This document shows positions 1 to 19,335 of a DNA stretch of 64,000 nt, piece by piece. This DNA is from Triatoma infestans (Eukaryota > Arthropoda > Insecta > Hemiptera > Reduviidae): assembly GCA_011037195.1 (NCBI GenBank), contig JAAEAF010000239.1, forward strand, positions 124,001 through 188,000, written 5' to 3'. The translations under genes were made by a program, and so were the position numbers. The notes under the pieces are model-generated. The model was given only the letters and a program-made list of their open reading frames with translations, was not told the origin of the DNA and did no database searches. Positions within the stretch are counted from its first letter, which is position 1; every line of letters begins with the position of its first letter.

Positions 1-75
1 GTTCTAATCTCTACACTTTTTTATTGATGTATCTTGTAACTGGGTATATTCCCGTCAAAATAAATAAATATTAAG
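1..75 (+). repeat. 3' terminal fragment of a LINE
   Basis: The sequence AACTGGGTATATTCCCGTC, a small hairpin with CGGGTATA-like arms, is followed by AATAAATAAATA. The same arrangement (AACTGGGTATAAACCCG then AATAAATA) is the 3' end of the minus-strand jockey-like LINE whose tail is at 30733-30770. I read this as a 5'-truncated LINE tail lying in the upstream Arf intron. Only the tail is visible, so the family assignment rests on this shared hairpin. Confidence 0.5.
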
Positions 76-186
76 GTCTTTGGAATAATTCTATTTTTGT
101 GATTGATATATTCTTTGAAAAAATTTGCATCTTTTAATGATCGTCATATGAAGTTATTTATGATCTGCTATATTCTACTTTTGCAG

Positions 187-5141
<4,955 letters not shown>

Positions 5142-6007
5142 TATAAATAGATTTTAAATAAAATCACCGCTAAAAAAAAAAAATATATAATATATAACAG
5201 CAACAAAAAAAAAAAAAATTGAAAAGAAAACTTGTTTATTATAATTAAGAAAAAAAAATTATTGAAAAATAATTTAAAAACAGTGAAGAAGATCGTAAAG
5301 CGAGCGGGCAAATAAAAAATAGAAAATTAAATATACCACTACTTGATAATAAAAAAAAAAAAAAAAAAACAAGCGACATCGTGTTTAAAAAATAAATCAG
5401 TAGTTGGGAGCGGTGATTTTTTTTTCATTTTATTTGCGGCCCAAAATGGTCAAAAAAATTGACCTTCCCTCTTAATAAAAATATTTAACAAACAAAAAAA
5501 AAAAGTAATAATTTAACGAATAATAAATGTAAAGTCTCTCCGGCGGGTCCCCCTCTTTAATTTTATATAGTGGAGGGGATTTTTGTTTTCTTTTTTTTTT
5601 TGAAAATATTAAGTTATTTAAAAAATATTTTTTAATGTTTTATTTTTTAAGAAACAATGTATAAGAGTTGTGCAGTGCGGTGAAATAAAATTTAAAAAAA
5701 AAAAACTTCCTTTTTGCAACAAAACTTAACTAAACAAAGAAATTATTAAGAATTATAAATATATATTAAAAAGATTTAAAAATAAATTTACAAAAAGTAC
5801 AGACTTAACATTCCTCAAGATTGTCTCTTTTTTTTGATTATATTTTATATATAACGAATGTTTGAAACTCATGAAATATATTGCGCTTGAGTGACTGTAT
5901 AAAAATTATTTTACCCAATTTTAAGTTGTCTTTTCTCGTCCTGTTTTTCACTTATGTTAATTATTATTTTTTCACATAAAATGATATATGTAAATATATA
6001 TGTGCGC
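5142..6007 (+). other. Arf1 3' UTR and downstream AT-rich DNA
   Basis: A stretch rich in poly-A and poly-T with several AATAAA signals directly after the Arf stop (for example at 5156, and again near 5685 within GAAATAAAATTT). The last of these may mark the transcript end. No gene is seen. Confidence 0.5.
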
Positions 6008-6271
6008 CAAGTTGTCCCACTTAAAATGACACAATCGCAAATATCTTTTAAATAAGACAAAACAGTAAAAAGAAAAGTGTGGGGAAAAATGGTTTTTCCT
6101 CTTTGATATCGATTATGAATTTTTTAAGGTAATAGATATCGAACTCAATGGGACTTGAGTGTCCCGTCTTAACCTAATTGAGATTGCCAAAACTTTCCTA
6201 TTGAATTTCAAATAAAGAACTGTAGTTAAGTTAGTTAAATTATCAACTTTATTCAAATATAACATCATTTA

Positions 6272-6439
6272 TATTTGAAGTAAATCATAATTATAGCTCG
6301 GCAACTTAGTTGTGAAACCTGTGGGCGGAGTTAAATGAGTCAAAGCCTGCTAGAAAGCTTTGGCAGTGGGTGGAGCATAAAGCCATTTAGCTGTCACTAC
6401 TAAGTTGCCGAGCTATAGTTATGATTTACTCCAAATAAT
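6272..6439. mobile_element. Palindromic MITE, copy 1
   Basis: A 168-bp element whose ends are inverted repeats of about 45 bp built on GTAAATCATAA and TATAGCTCGGCAACTTAG. Two further copies are seen: one split by piggyBac (50342-53014) and one at 56180-56307. The interior holds GGCGGAGTTAAATGA. No open reading frame. Confidence 0.75.
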
Positions 6440-7152
6440 AGCTGAAAGCAGAGGTCCTTACTTATTGTATGCACTTTTTATTACATTTCCGCTGCTTTTT
6501 GGTTCGAGCGTTCAGTTTTTATCAAAGCATTTCTCATTGACAATGTTGGCTGGCAACATTGTAAAGTTTTGTTTTTGTTTCTGAAATCGTGCAAGTGGAT
6601 TGAATGAAATAGAAAACAATATCTCGTTTTCCATCACACGATCTTAGAACTTACTCCACATGATCTTACTTCTAACTCACTCTCCCGTGTTTTCTGTGGG
6701 GATGTTGATTAAACATTATACCGGATTATTGCTAATTCTAAACCAACTGTTTAATTTTATTCTAAACTAGTTACATTATTAACTGCTTTAAATCGCAGTT
6801 GTTAATCGCTGTTCTTTTCACCTTCTGCATATACACACTCTATAAGTCTTCCTGATAATGCGTCATGAGTCCAGTTTCAAGATCTGTCGTGAGTTTCCAT
6901 TATGACTTGGATGGTTTGATTAAAGTTTCATACAAATACAGTATACGTCTATCTTCTTGAGGTGTTGCAGCAAAACATCTTGGTTAAACCTATTTCTCTA
7001 CTAACATTTTAAGGGCACGGAAATACTTTCATCTATAAGTATTTAAGCTATATCAGAGCACGAATAAAAATTTACTTTTTTTTTTAATAAGAAAAATTTT
7101 GGACGCCTTGGTTAAGCAGGACGTATTTCTTCTTTTTTTATGGAAAATTAGT

Positions 7153-7382
7153 GAGGAGAAAAATAACTACGAACAAATTAGTGATTCTTTCTCCTGGTTT
7201 TATTACTAAAAACAGGAAGTTTCGCCTCATCTTCCGTAGTACTAAAAACAGTAATTATATATGTTAAATGTAATTACTATTTTTTGGTACTGTTGAAAGA
7301 TGGCCTCATTAGGCCGAATAATCCAGTTTCTTAGTATTAGGAGAAGTAGTCACTAATTTGTTCGTAGTAGTATTTTTTCTTG
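7153..7382. mobile_element. Fold-back/MITE insertion
   Basis: Left arm 7153-7195 and right arm 7339-7380 are inverted copies containing CTACGAACAAATTAGTGA followed by a TTTCTCCT-like segment. The loop is about 140 bp. It lies inside the larger TIR element at 6008-7489. Non-coding. Confidence 0.6.
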
Positions 7383-7489
7383 GCCCTTTTAGGTGAACCT
7401 CAACATATAAATTTTTCCTGAACTTTTTTTTACATTTTGTCTGATTTAAAAGTTATTGGTGATTATGTCATTTTAAGTGGGACCTCTTG

Positions 7490-8030
7490 TATGATTTATA
7501 TATTTATATATATATTATAAATAATTTTAAAAAAGTATCTTTTTTTTATTTTTTCTCTCTTTTGTTTTATTCCTAAATATTTTTCCTCTTGCATATGTAG
7601 GTGTCTATTGTAGTGTCACGGATTACCGATTTAAATAAAATTAAAATAAATAAATAAAAAAGGTGTAATTGTATATTGTTCTAATATGCTTTTTTTTTTT
7701 ATCATTAAAAGTTATATTATACTACACTTTTAATTGTAACTTTATTTTAAATTTGTTTTCCCTAATTTATGCACAAAGCCCTAGTTGGTGATTATCTTGC
7801 GTCATTTATGATCAGGCCCCGGGTCACTCCTATGATTCTCAAATTTTTTTTTTATATTTTTTTTAATCGTTCAAAGTGTTCCCAATTAATTTTCTTTTTT
7901 TATTATTTGTTATATATATATATACATACATTTATGATTAAATGGGCATAGAACATATTTTTGTAGGCTTTTTAATTTAATAAAAAGCCTCTAGTGTAAT
8001 ATTGTTTATTTTTTTTTATATATATATTAC
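7490..8030. other. AT-rich non-coding DNA
   Basis: Long T-runs and TATATA tracts. I see no gene or recognisable element. Confidence 0.6.
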
Positions 8031-8193
8031 TTTTTACTTATTTACCTATATTTATTTATTGAGTAGCTTAAGCACATAAAAAAAAGAAAAAGGAATTTTA
8101 TATATCTGTTTCAGTTATTTATGGTTTGCTAAGAGCAGAGTCTTTATGTCTTCGTTATTTTTAAAATGTATATATACATAAAAAAAAAACAAA
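8031..8193 (+). repeat. Donor copy of a duplicated 160-bp segment
   Basis: Begins TTTTTACTTATTTACC and contains GAGTAGCTTAAGCACAT and GCAGAGTCTTTATGTCTTCG. It recurs almost identically, in the same orientation, at 8494-8656 as the loop of the fold-back element. The visible differences are one base (AAAATGTA here, AAAACGTA there) and poly-A length. Confidence 0.85.
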
Positions 8194-8493
8194 AAAACTT
8201 TCAAGTAGTGGGTAAGAAGAGAAAAGCGCACTTGAAGAAAGATCTCTCAAAAATTACGCACAGCAAAAAATACTGTCGTTAATGCGTATTTCAGATAGAA
8301 TATTTTAATTGTGATTAATTTTGGATTGAAGTATATTATTGTGGTGGTGGTTGGTTCCGCAGAGCTGGAAAGCATCAGAGACATTTTCCGTGGTAGCCTG
8401 CTTCATTTTGTGGTCATCGCCCATCTTCAGGATGCGTTTTTCAGACAGTGTGACAACACAGACTTGCACAGAGCAAATTTAGTTTACACTTAA

Positions 8494-8656
8494 TTTTTAC
8501 TTATTTACCTATATTTATTTATTGAGTAGCTTAAGCACATAAAAAAAAGAAAAAGGAATTTTATATATCTGTTTCAGTTATTTATGGTTTGCTAAGAGCA
8601 GAGTCTTTATGTCTTCGTTATTTTTAAAACGTATATATACATAAAAAAAAACAAAA
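8494..8656 (+). repeat. Second copy of the 160-bp segment, inside the fold-back
   Basis: Near-identical direct repeat of 8031-8193. It occupies the loop between the two arms of the fold-back at 8340-8802. Because it lies inside the presumed target duplication, it arrived with, or during, the insertion. Confidence 0.85.
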
Positions 8657-8723
8657 GTACTTCCGAGTGTGTAAACTAAATTTGCTCTGTGCAAGTCTGC
8701 GTTGTCACACTGTCTGAAAAACG

Positions 8724-8761
8724 CATCCTGAAGATGGGCGAACGCCCGAAACCGGTCGATG
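8724..8761 (+). ncRNA. Hammerhead-ribozyme-like motif A
   Basis: The parts in order are: CATC (8724-8727); CTGAAGA (8728-8734, fits CUGANGA); one extra T (8735); GGGC/GCCC stem II with a GAAC loop (8736-8747); GAAA (8748-8751); then CCGGTC to 8757; then GATG (8758-8761). CATC and GATG form a 4-bp stem I next to the core. A-C/G-T pairs give a two-pair stem III within the palindrome ACCGGT, and the predicted cleavage is after C8757 (GUC). An extra base between A9 and stem II is known in some natural hammerheads. Such a short stem III usually works as a dimer. Activity is untested. Confidence 0.7.
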
Positions 8762-8813
8762 ACACAAAATGAAGCAGGCTACCACGGAAAATGTCTCTGA
8801 TAAAGTATATTAT

Positions 8814-9618
8814 CTTGTCTAAGTAACCAAATTTTAACAACTCTTAAATAATAATTTTGCTAAATTGCTGGGGGCATTTTTAAGTTTCACAATTTTTCTA
8901 TTTCTAATGTTTCCACCATTGGTCCACCGATTTTGAATGAATAACCTTCGAAAATTTCCCAGTGAAGTAATCGCCCTCAAGATTCCTAATCCTGAAGGAA
9001 ACTAGTTCGGGACTCCCCCCTCCCCCATAATGCTTCGTATGAAGCCAAAAAACGCAAAGGAGTGCCCGTCTTTTCAGGTTGCCCCATATATTTTATTTCC
9101 ATTTCGTGTAGGTTCTAAATTTTGGCAGAAAAAGCTCTTTTCACGAAAATAAAATTACAGTGCCGGTCTCCAAGCAGTAATCACTAGCTGCAGACAACAC
9201 TTACCATCAGTTTAATTGAGAATAGTGAGCAATAACAAACAAAGCTAATTAGTTTGCTTCTTTATTTTATTTTTTTACTACTGTAAAAAAACAGCCTCCA
9301 ATGTTCTTTGTGGAGTAATATCTTTACTCCAATGGTTGAAGATATAAACCGTCCAGCGTATAAAAAGGAAGCAGTAATCTAAGGTGAACTCAAAATATCA
9401 GATAAAACAAATTCAGTTTGGTTTCGACAAAATGAGATTAGCTTCTACAGAATTAAAATTATATAAACATCTTTGATTTAAAAAAAAAAAAATCCTTTTA
9501 GACTTACGTTTTTGCCTTTTTTCGCTTGCTTCAGTATCTACATGCTCAAAATATGGTGTAAATTCAATATTGAATAGACTTTCGTATTGTCATTGTTTAC
9601 AATTTGGGGGTTATTAAG
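8814..9618. other. Non-coding DNA without recognised element
   Basis: Mixed-composition intergenic DNA including a C-rich patch near 9014 and poly-A near 9480. I see no gene, tRNA or repeat in it. Confidence 0.5.
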
Positions 9619-9900
9619 TTCTTCTTCTTCTTAAGGGTGTCTCCCTATTCAGGGTTCCTTGTCCAAGTAACCATTATTCCCGGTCGAAGGCATCGTCTTC
9701 GCATAAACCTCTCGCAGACATTATTTCGCGCACCTGGGCAAGCCAGCTCTCTCTTGGCCCCCCCTCCTCTGTCTACCGGGAGGTTGCCACCAAAATACTT
9801 GTTTAGGAAGGCGCGAATCTTCCATTCTCAAGACATGTGCAAACCACAGCAATCTTCTTCTCTCATCAATTTTTTCGAGGATTTCTTTTTTGCTGCGGCT
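9619..9900 (-). pseudogene. LINE reverse-transcriptase C-terminal remnant
   Basis: Read on the minus strand, the translation contains RRRLLWFAHVLRMEDSRLPK followed by QVFWWQPPGRQRRGG, the post-RT motif typical of RTE/CFDP2-like LINEs (the H(V)LRM..RLP and PPGRR.RG signature). Frameshifts follow, then degenerate matches to the terminal REIMSxRGL and LNRE segments. The element's 3' end is a (GAA)n tail, seen on the plus strand as CTTCTTCTTCTT at about 9619-9632. It is a short 5'-truncated fragment of higher GC than its surroundings. Confidence 0.75.
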
Positions 9901-10616
9901 ATCTCTCTGTTAGTGGCGTTTGGTGTTATTCATATTCGTCGGTTATTCGTATTCGTTATTAAGTTTAAAAAAAAAAAAAGAAGTCATAGTTTCAGTTAAA
10001 ATCAAAGCTTCAAGTTCCATGACCATCATTAAATGCGCATCTTTGCCAGTTGAGTGAGCTTAATTTTTGTATAGGTTTTTTCTGGTGCGATCTTTTCAAG
10101 GAAAACCTAACTACGAATGCCTAAAAGAGAATCCTGCTAACATGTTCTTTCTTTAGTACTTAGGTTCTAAAAAGAGAGAGTGCCCAGGTCTCTCATAAAA
10201 TAATGGAAATGCTACTTTTCTTTTAGTTATTAGTTACATTGTAACAGTGTTTTCATCAATTTTTTTTTAATATATGTCAATTTTTTTTTAGCAATCTTAT
10301 TTTTTTTTTTTGTTTTATTTCATAATTTCGATAAACTTTTCATTTTTTAAATATTTCTTTCTTTATTTTTTCCATTTATCTTTTTCTATAATTTAAAAAA
10401 GATATCTTTTGGGTAAAAAGAAGTGAGAAAAAGAAAAGGTAACTTTTGATATATATTTATTTTAAAAAAAAAAAAAAAGAAGAGAAAAAATTCAATCACA
10501 ATTGCATTAACTTTGACACCAAATTTATTATAATAGAGAATTTTTTTTCAAAAAGAAAAATTAAGGGGTAAGGAAGGACTGAATTAGCGTGTAGATTAGT
10601 TAGCATGTAAAATAAA
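9901..10616. other. Intergenic AT-rich DNA and Rpt6 3' UTR
   Basis: Poly-T and poly-A runs. The part next to 10617 should include the Rpt6 3' UTR (minus strand). No gene or mobile element recognised. Confidence 0.5.
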
Positions 10617-14879
<4,263 letters not shown>

Positions 14880-15540
14880 TTTTGATAACCACTATAAACA
14901 AACTCACTGATGTGAATATTAGCGAAAATGACTCTTAAGTCTTTTCAGTTGACGTTTACCAGCTGTTGATGACTTAAGCGCCTCCTATGTTTAAGGTGTC
15001 TTTTTCTTAGGAAATGCAAAATAAGCATTAAAATAAGGTGCAAAGCACTAAAGTATATTTGAGGTTTTAATTTCTTCTAATCCTTTTAGAAATTATTCAT
15101 ACATGCAGATAGATAGTTAGGTAAGAAGTAGCAACATTTCGTTATATCACTTTTGTTTTTCTTCGGTTTAAAGAGCTAACACTTAGTTTTTTTATTTTAA
15201 ATAAAAGTACCACTGCATATACCTAGAAATTTATGCGAATTTTCTTTACTAACGAAAATTTAGAAAACAGAAATTCAGTAAATAATTATTTTTCTCAATT
15301 TGAAATTTTATGGTCATTAATTTTAATGATTTAAAAATCAAAAAAAGATTATCCCACATAAAAATTGAATATATTGTTTTCGATACACCTGCATGTAAAA
15401 ACAAATTGCCGCTGACACGTAACCTATTGCAGTAAAGGAAGTTGTGACGTATAGCTTCAAACAAGCAAACACAGTCCGGTATAGAAGAAGTGAGGGTTTT
15501 TCAAGTTTGCGGAACTCTCGAAAATTAAAAAAAAGTAATA
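14880..15540. promoter_or_regulatory. Shared upstream region of divergent Rpt6 and OST48
   Basis: About 660 bp separate the Rpt6 start codon (minus strand) and the OST48 start codon (plus strand), so both promoters must lie here. No TATA box stands out. The block 14935-15000 is less AT-rich than the rest. I could not identify a specific factor site. Confidence 0.6.
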
Positions 15541-18500
15541 ATGTGCCGGTTTCTGTTTCTGCCTTTATGTCTTTTTTTAGTGTTTCTGGCTAATGCCAGT
15601 GGAGAAAATGAAACATTAGTTTTACTTGACAATTTAGCAATTAAAGAAACACACTCTATGTTTTTCAGATCATTAAAAGGTTTGTATTCCTACCTAATTT
15701 GTATTCTCTTCATAAATTTTTGTTTACATTTTTTTTCAAGTGACTTATTTTATTTAATCACTTTCAGAAAGAGGTTATAGTTTGACATTTAAATTAGCAG
15801 ATGATGCTAATCTTGTACTATCAAAGTATGGTGAATTCCTATACGATCATCTTATAATATTCGCACCTTCTGTTGAAGAATTTGGTGGTGCACTTAGTGT
15901 AGATGCCATTACAGAATTTATTGATGGCGGGGGAAATGTTTTGGTTGCCGGTAGTTCTATGTCTGGTGATATTTTAAGGGAACTTGCTTCAGAATGTGGG
16001 TTTGAAATTGATGAAGAAGGAGCTGCTGTTATTGACCACTTGAACTACGATGTTAATGATAGTGGGAAGGTAATTTTATTTTTTTATTTTTTTTTAGTTT
16101 TTTTTTATAAAAGTTGCGAGTTTTCTTAGAGATTTCTGTTTGGTGTCTGTTACTACAGAGATCTTTAGAAATTTTAAACTTTATTCTAAGTGGTCTTTAC
16201 TTGATGTTTTGTGTTGGACAAGGCATGGTAATAAGAGATTTTGAAATATGACGTTTGTCTAGATTTAGCTTTTTATTGATTAATGTGTTTAAAGTTAAGT
16301 AGCTTACAGAAGTTTCACGGAAACCCATGATCTACATAGTTAATTTATTAAACATTAATTACCATTTCTTTCGAACATATATTAACTATTTTACACAATA
16401 GATTATTTCGAAGTGCCAAGGCCAGATAGTAAATTGTTTTGTCATTTTGTTTAAGCATACATTAATAGTTGCCGATGCAGAAAACTTAATTGATGGACCT
16501 GTAATCGTGGGAAGTAAGAATATACCGCCTTTGTTATATCAGGGGACAGGTTTGATTGCTGATGAAGATAATCCTCTAGTCCTACATCTTCTTACTGCAT
16601 CAAGTTCAGCATATTCTTACATTCCAGATCAGCCAATAAAAGAAGTAAGTCCAGTCTTAGGTTAAAGAAAACGTAGTTCAGAACAATGGCAGAAGTATAT
16701 TTTTTGGGAACCTAAAATGAAACTTGAAATGTGTGGGTGTCCTTTCGCCACTTACTATAAAATTACATCTGGTAAGCTACGAAACCTATCCCTGATTTTG
16801 CAAGGACCTCTTCTTTGTGCATAGACCAACAAGTATAGTTGTTTTATTGTTTCACAATTGGCCCGACCGGCAACAAGATCTGGATAATCAGTTTTTTAAA
16901 ATGTTTCTTATTGGAGCATTTCCAGAATCTATCAAAAATTTAAATATCAAGTCTCAATAAACTCTCTAATCTAAGCCCCGGGAGATATAGAACTATAATC
17001 AGCTGAATATTCTCAGATGCTGTGTGTCTCCCAAAACAATTTTGCATTTTGATAAATTATAAGAAAACTATGAGCTTATTTAAAAAGGGTCTTAGGCTTA
17101 TTCTAAGGTCGGTATTAAAAATAATCATTACTTTAATAAAACAAATATAAAATGATGGTTAACAGGGACCAAACAAAAACTTTACAACTTTAAAAAAAGT
17201 TTATCTTTTCGCCGTTTCGGACAAATATGGCGTTCTTACTCAGGAACTGTCAAGGAGAGGTAAATGAGTTAAATTTAGAAAGAGGGTAATGACAGTTAAG
17301 ATTAAGAGAGGGTTAAGACAGTTCCTGGGTAAAGGCACCATAGTTGTCATAAATGTGGAAAAATTAACTTTTTTAAAGTTGAAAAGTTTTTCTTTAGCTC
17401 CTGCCAACCATCACTTTGTTTGTTACATTAAATCGGTCAAACTTACTGTTATTTAAATTGGTTTACTACATTACAATAGCCTCATCAGAGGAGCAAATAT
17501 CTTAAAAATACTCCTTCGCTTCGATTTTATTGGAAATTCATGCATTAAGAAAAGTTTTTCATGGTTCAGGTCCTCTCCGGATTGAATACTTTTAAGTCCA
17601 TAGCAGATCTGCCTAGTCCAATGTCTTCTTGTTATAATGACTCCGAGAACGACAACGCTGAGGGATTCCTATCTTAAATGTCATTGGTTAAGGATGCTAC
17701 TTATTAATCACAAACACATTTCACACATTATTTCAGATGTGGAACAAAGTATTCTTTGATCCAAAAAATGTATACGCATTTAGAAAAAATAATAATTCGT
17801 GAAACAAACAAATATATACATTTTCTGTCATTATATTTGCAGCATTATGGGTTACGGAGATGTTTGCCTTGTATCTATTTACTAACAGTATTAAATTTAT
17901 TTAAATTTTTCAGTACCCTCATGCAGTAGGTAAGAACACTTTGTTAATAGCAGCATTGCAAGCCAGGAATAATGCAAGAGTTGTCTTTTCCGGGTCATTG
18001 TTTTTTTTTTCGGATGAAGCTTTCACATCACCAGTGCAAAAGGCTCATGTAGGTGTTTAGCATATATGTTATTTAATCACTTGGAAGTTTTCATTTTCAT
18101 TTCATTGCTGATACTATACTTCAAATTTTAATATAGGGAGGTAAATTGTATGAAGTATCAGGAAATCAACAAGTTGCCATTGCTATCAGTCAGTGGGTAC
18201 TTAAAGAAAATGGAGTCCTTCGAGTCAAATCTGTAAATCATCACAAGCAAGGCGAGAAACTACCTCCACCTTCGTACACCATTATGGATATGGTTGTAAG
18301 TTACTTTTTAATAAATTTAAATTTCAATTATAAAAATGTATACATCATTTATTGTAGACTTTCATTTTTGAGGTGTTTACTCTGGAACTTGAAAGGAAAA
18401 CTAATCAAGGTTGGGTACCTCATGACGCTGATGATGTTCAGTTGGAATTTGTGCGCATTGATCCATTTGTAAGAACAAAATTGATAAGAAAAAGGCCTGG

Positions 18501-18603
18501 GGAATATGAAGCAGTTTTTAAAATACCAGATGTTTATGGAGTGTATCAATTTAAAGTTGATTACAATAGGATTGGTTACACTTCGCTTTATAGTTCTACA
18601 CAG
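15541..18603 (+). CDS. Ost48: Oligosaccharyltransferase 48 kDa subunit OST48, 3' exon missing
   Basis: Six exons: 15541-15679, 15768-16069, 16456-16644, 17914-18048, 18137-18295, 18358-18603. They give 390 in-frame codons. The product is the DDOST/WBP1 subunit of the ER oligosaccharyltransferase, which helps transfer the dolichol-linked glycan to Asn in N-glycosylation. The protein starts with a signal peptide ([21 protein letters not shown]). It carries family hallmarks such as [20 protein letters not shown], the exon starting [43 protein letters not shown], and [13 protein letters not shown] through [11 protein letters not shown]. The last visible exon ends at TCTACACAG before GTTTGT. Homologues continue for about 45-50 residues including the single C-terminal transmembrane helix; I found no matching exon downstream. 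It either lies beyond the window, behind about 45 kb of transposons, or is lost. Confidence 0.95.
16645..17913 (+). other. OST48 intron 3
   Basis: A 1.27 kb intron with a GTAAGT donor and TTTCAG acceptor. It contains a degenerate palindromic MITE at about 17120-17425 and nothing else recognised. Confidence 0.8.
17120..17425. mobile_element. Palindromic MITE related to the element at 27963, degenerate
   Basis: The arms are inverted: AATAAAACAAATATAAAATG and TGATGGTTAACAGGGACC on the left against GCTCCTGCCAACCATCAC and TTTGTTTGTTACAT on the right. AACTTTAAAAAAAGTTT and AACTTTTTTAAAGTT lie inside them. On the right arm CCTGGGTAAAGGCACCATAG TTGTC corresponds to the hammerhead-like segment of the 27963-28168 copy. 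On the minus strand of the left arm the corresponding segment reads CCTGAGTAAG and then GTCCGAAACGGCGA. Both are decayed. Confidence 0.55.
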
Positions 18604-19295
18604 GTTTGTAATTTAAATTATTCTTTAGAACTAATATTGTAGGCCTTTCTTTATTTTCTTTTACTACACAAAGAGTATTGGGATTGTTAGGGCGAAGTGG
18701 CCTAGCTATTTAGATTTAGCGCTTTCCAATAACTTTAGCTTATCATCCGCACACTCATAACCCAATAGTTTTACTAATGACTTCATTAAATGTACAATCA
18801 TAGAAAATGCAAAGGGTCTAGAATAGATCTCCTAAGTCGCTGAAGATTTGACATAATGACCGTAAAAAACAAATCGTCTGTTAAATCTTCAGACAGTGGA
18901 GAAACATATACAAAAATAAACTTTGTTTGTCATTGACACTCATTCTATACGCTTTAAAGTTAAAACAGTTGAACGAATTTAATGAAACTTATGTTTCCAA
19001 TTTGGTTTACCACGCGATGAAAAATGAACGGATAGAAGTGAGCTTGTAAATGGCAAACAAAACTCTTTTAATTTATAGTAATGTACTTAGAAAGTCTTGT
19101 GAGGGAGCCATAGTAGATCTATAGTTCTTTTGATACCCCTTTTTCTCTCGATGCTCTAGGATCTTTAAGCATCATATCTACCCTTCAGTACAAAGCGGTT
19201 TTTCATTCTAGTATAGAGATTCGATTTAATGTCGCCGCAATCTTTATGCAAGCATCTTCCAAATGTAGAAGGGTTCAAAATAATCTCTTGTGGCT
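18604..19295 (+). other. Probable OST48 intron start, no element recognised
   Basis: Follows the GTTTGT donor after exon 6. No sequence resembling the expected C-terminal exon (a VSVRPL..TQYERFIPSA-like segment) is visible. Non-coding. Confidence 0.55.
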
Positions 19296-19335
19296 TGATC
19301 ATCATCATCATCATCATTACTGGCGCTGCAGCCTA

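Larger units (their letters stand above)
6008..7489. mobile_element. Non-autonomous DNA transposon with about 58-bp TIRs
   Basis: The left end (6008-6066) and the reverse complement of the right end (7431-7489) align over about 58 bp at roughly 80% identity. The core is GTCCCACTTAAAATGACA. No transposase frame lies between them. A TA directly outside the right end fits a Tc1/mariner-type target, but the left side is diverged, so the superfamily stays open. The element contains two younger palindromic insertions (6272-6439 and 7153-7382). Confidence 0.65.
8340..8802 (+). mobile_element. Fold-back retroelement with hammerhead motif, copy A
   Basis: The left arm (8340-8490) and right arm (8665-8802) are inverted copies about 140 bp long. 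They share TAAACTAAATTTGCTCTGTG, GTCTGAAAAACGCATCCTGA and ATGAAGCAGGCTACCACGG. The element is bracketed by an 11-bp direct repeat, AAGTATATTAT (8329-8339 and 8803-8813), which looks like a target duplication. Only the left arm carries the extra outer end TTCCGCAGAGCTGGAAAGCA. The loop is a copy of neighbouring DNA (8031-8193). There is no protein-coding frame. The layout and the ribozyme suggest a Penelope-like or retrozyme-type non-autonomous element; that class assignment is inference. Confidence 0.75.

Noticed and set aside
9604..9999. 131-codon plus-strand frame
   Set aside because: It overlaps the minus-strand LINE remnant, whose translation matches known RT tail motifs. The plus frame matches nothing.
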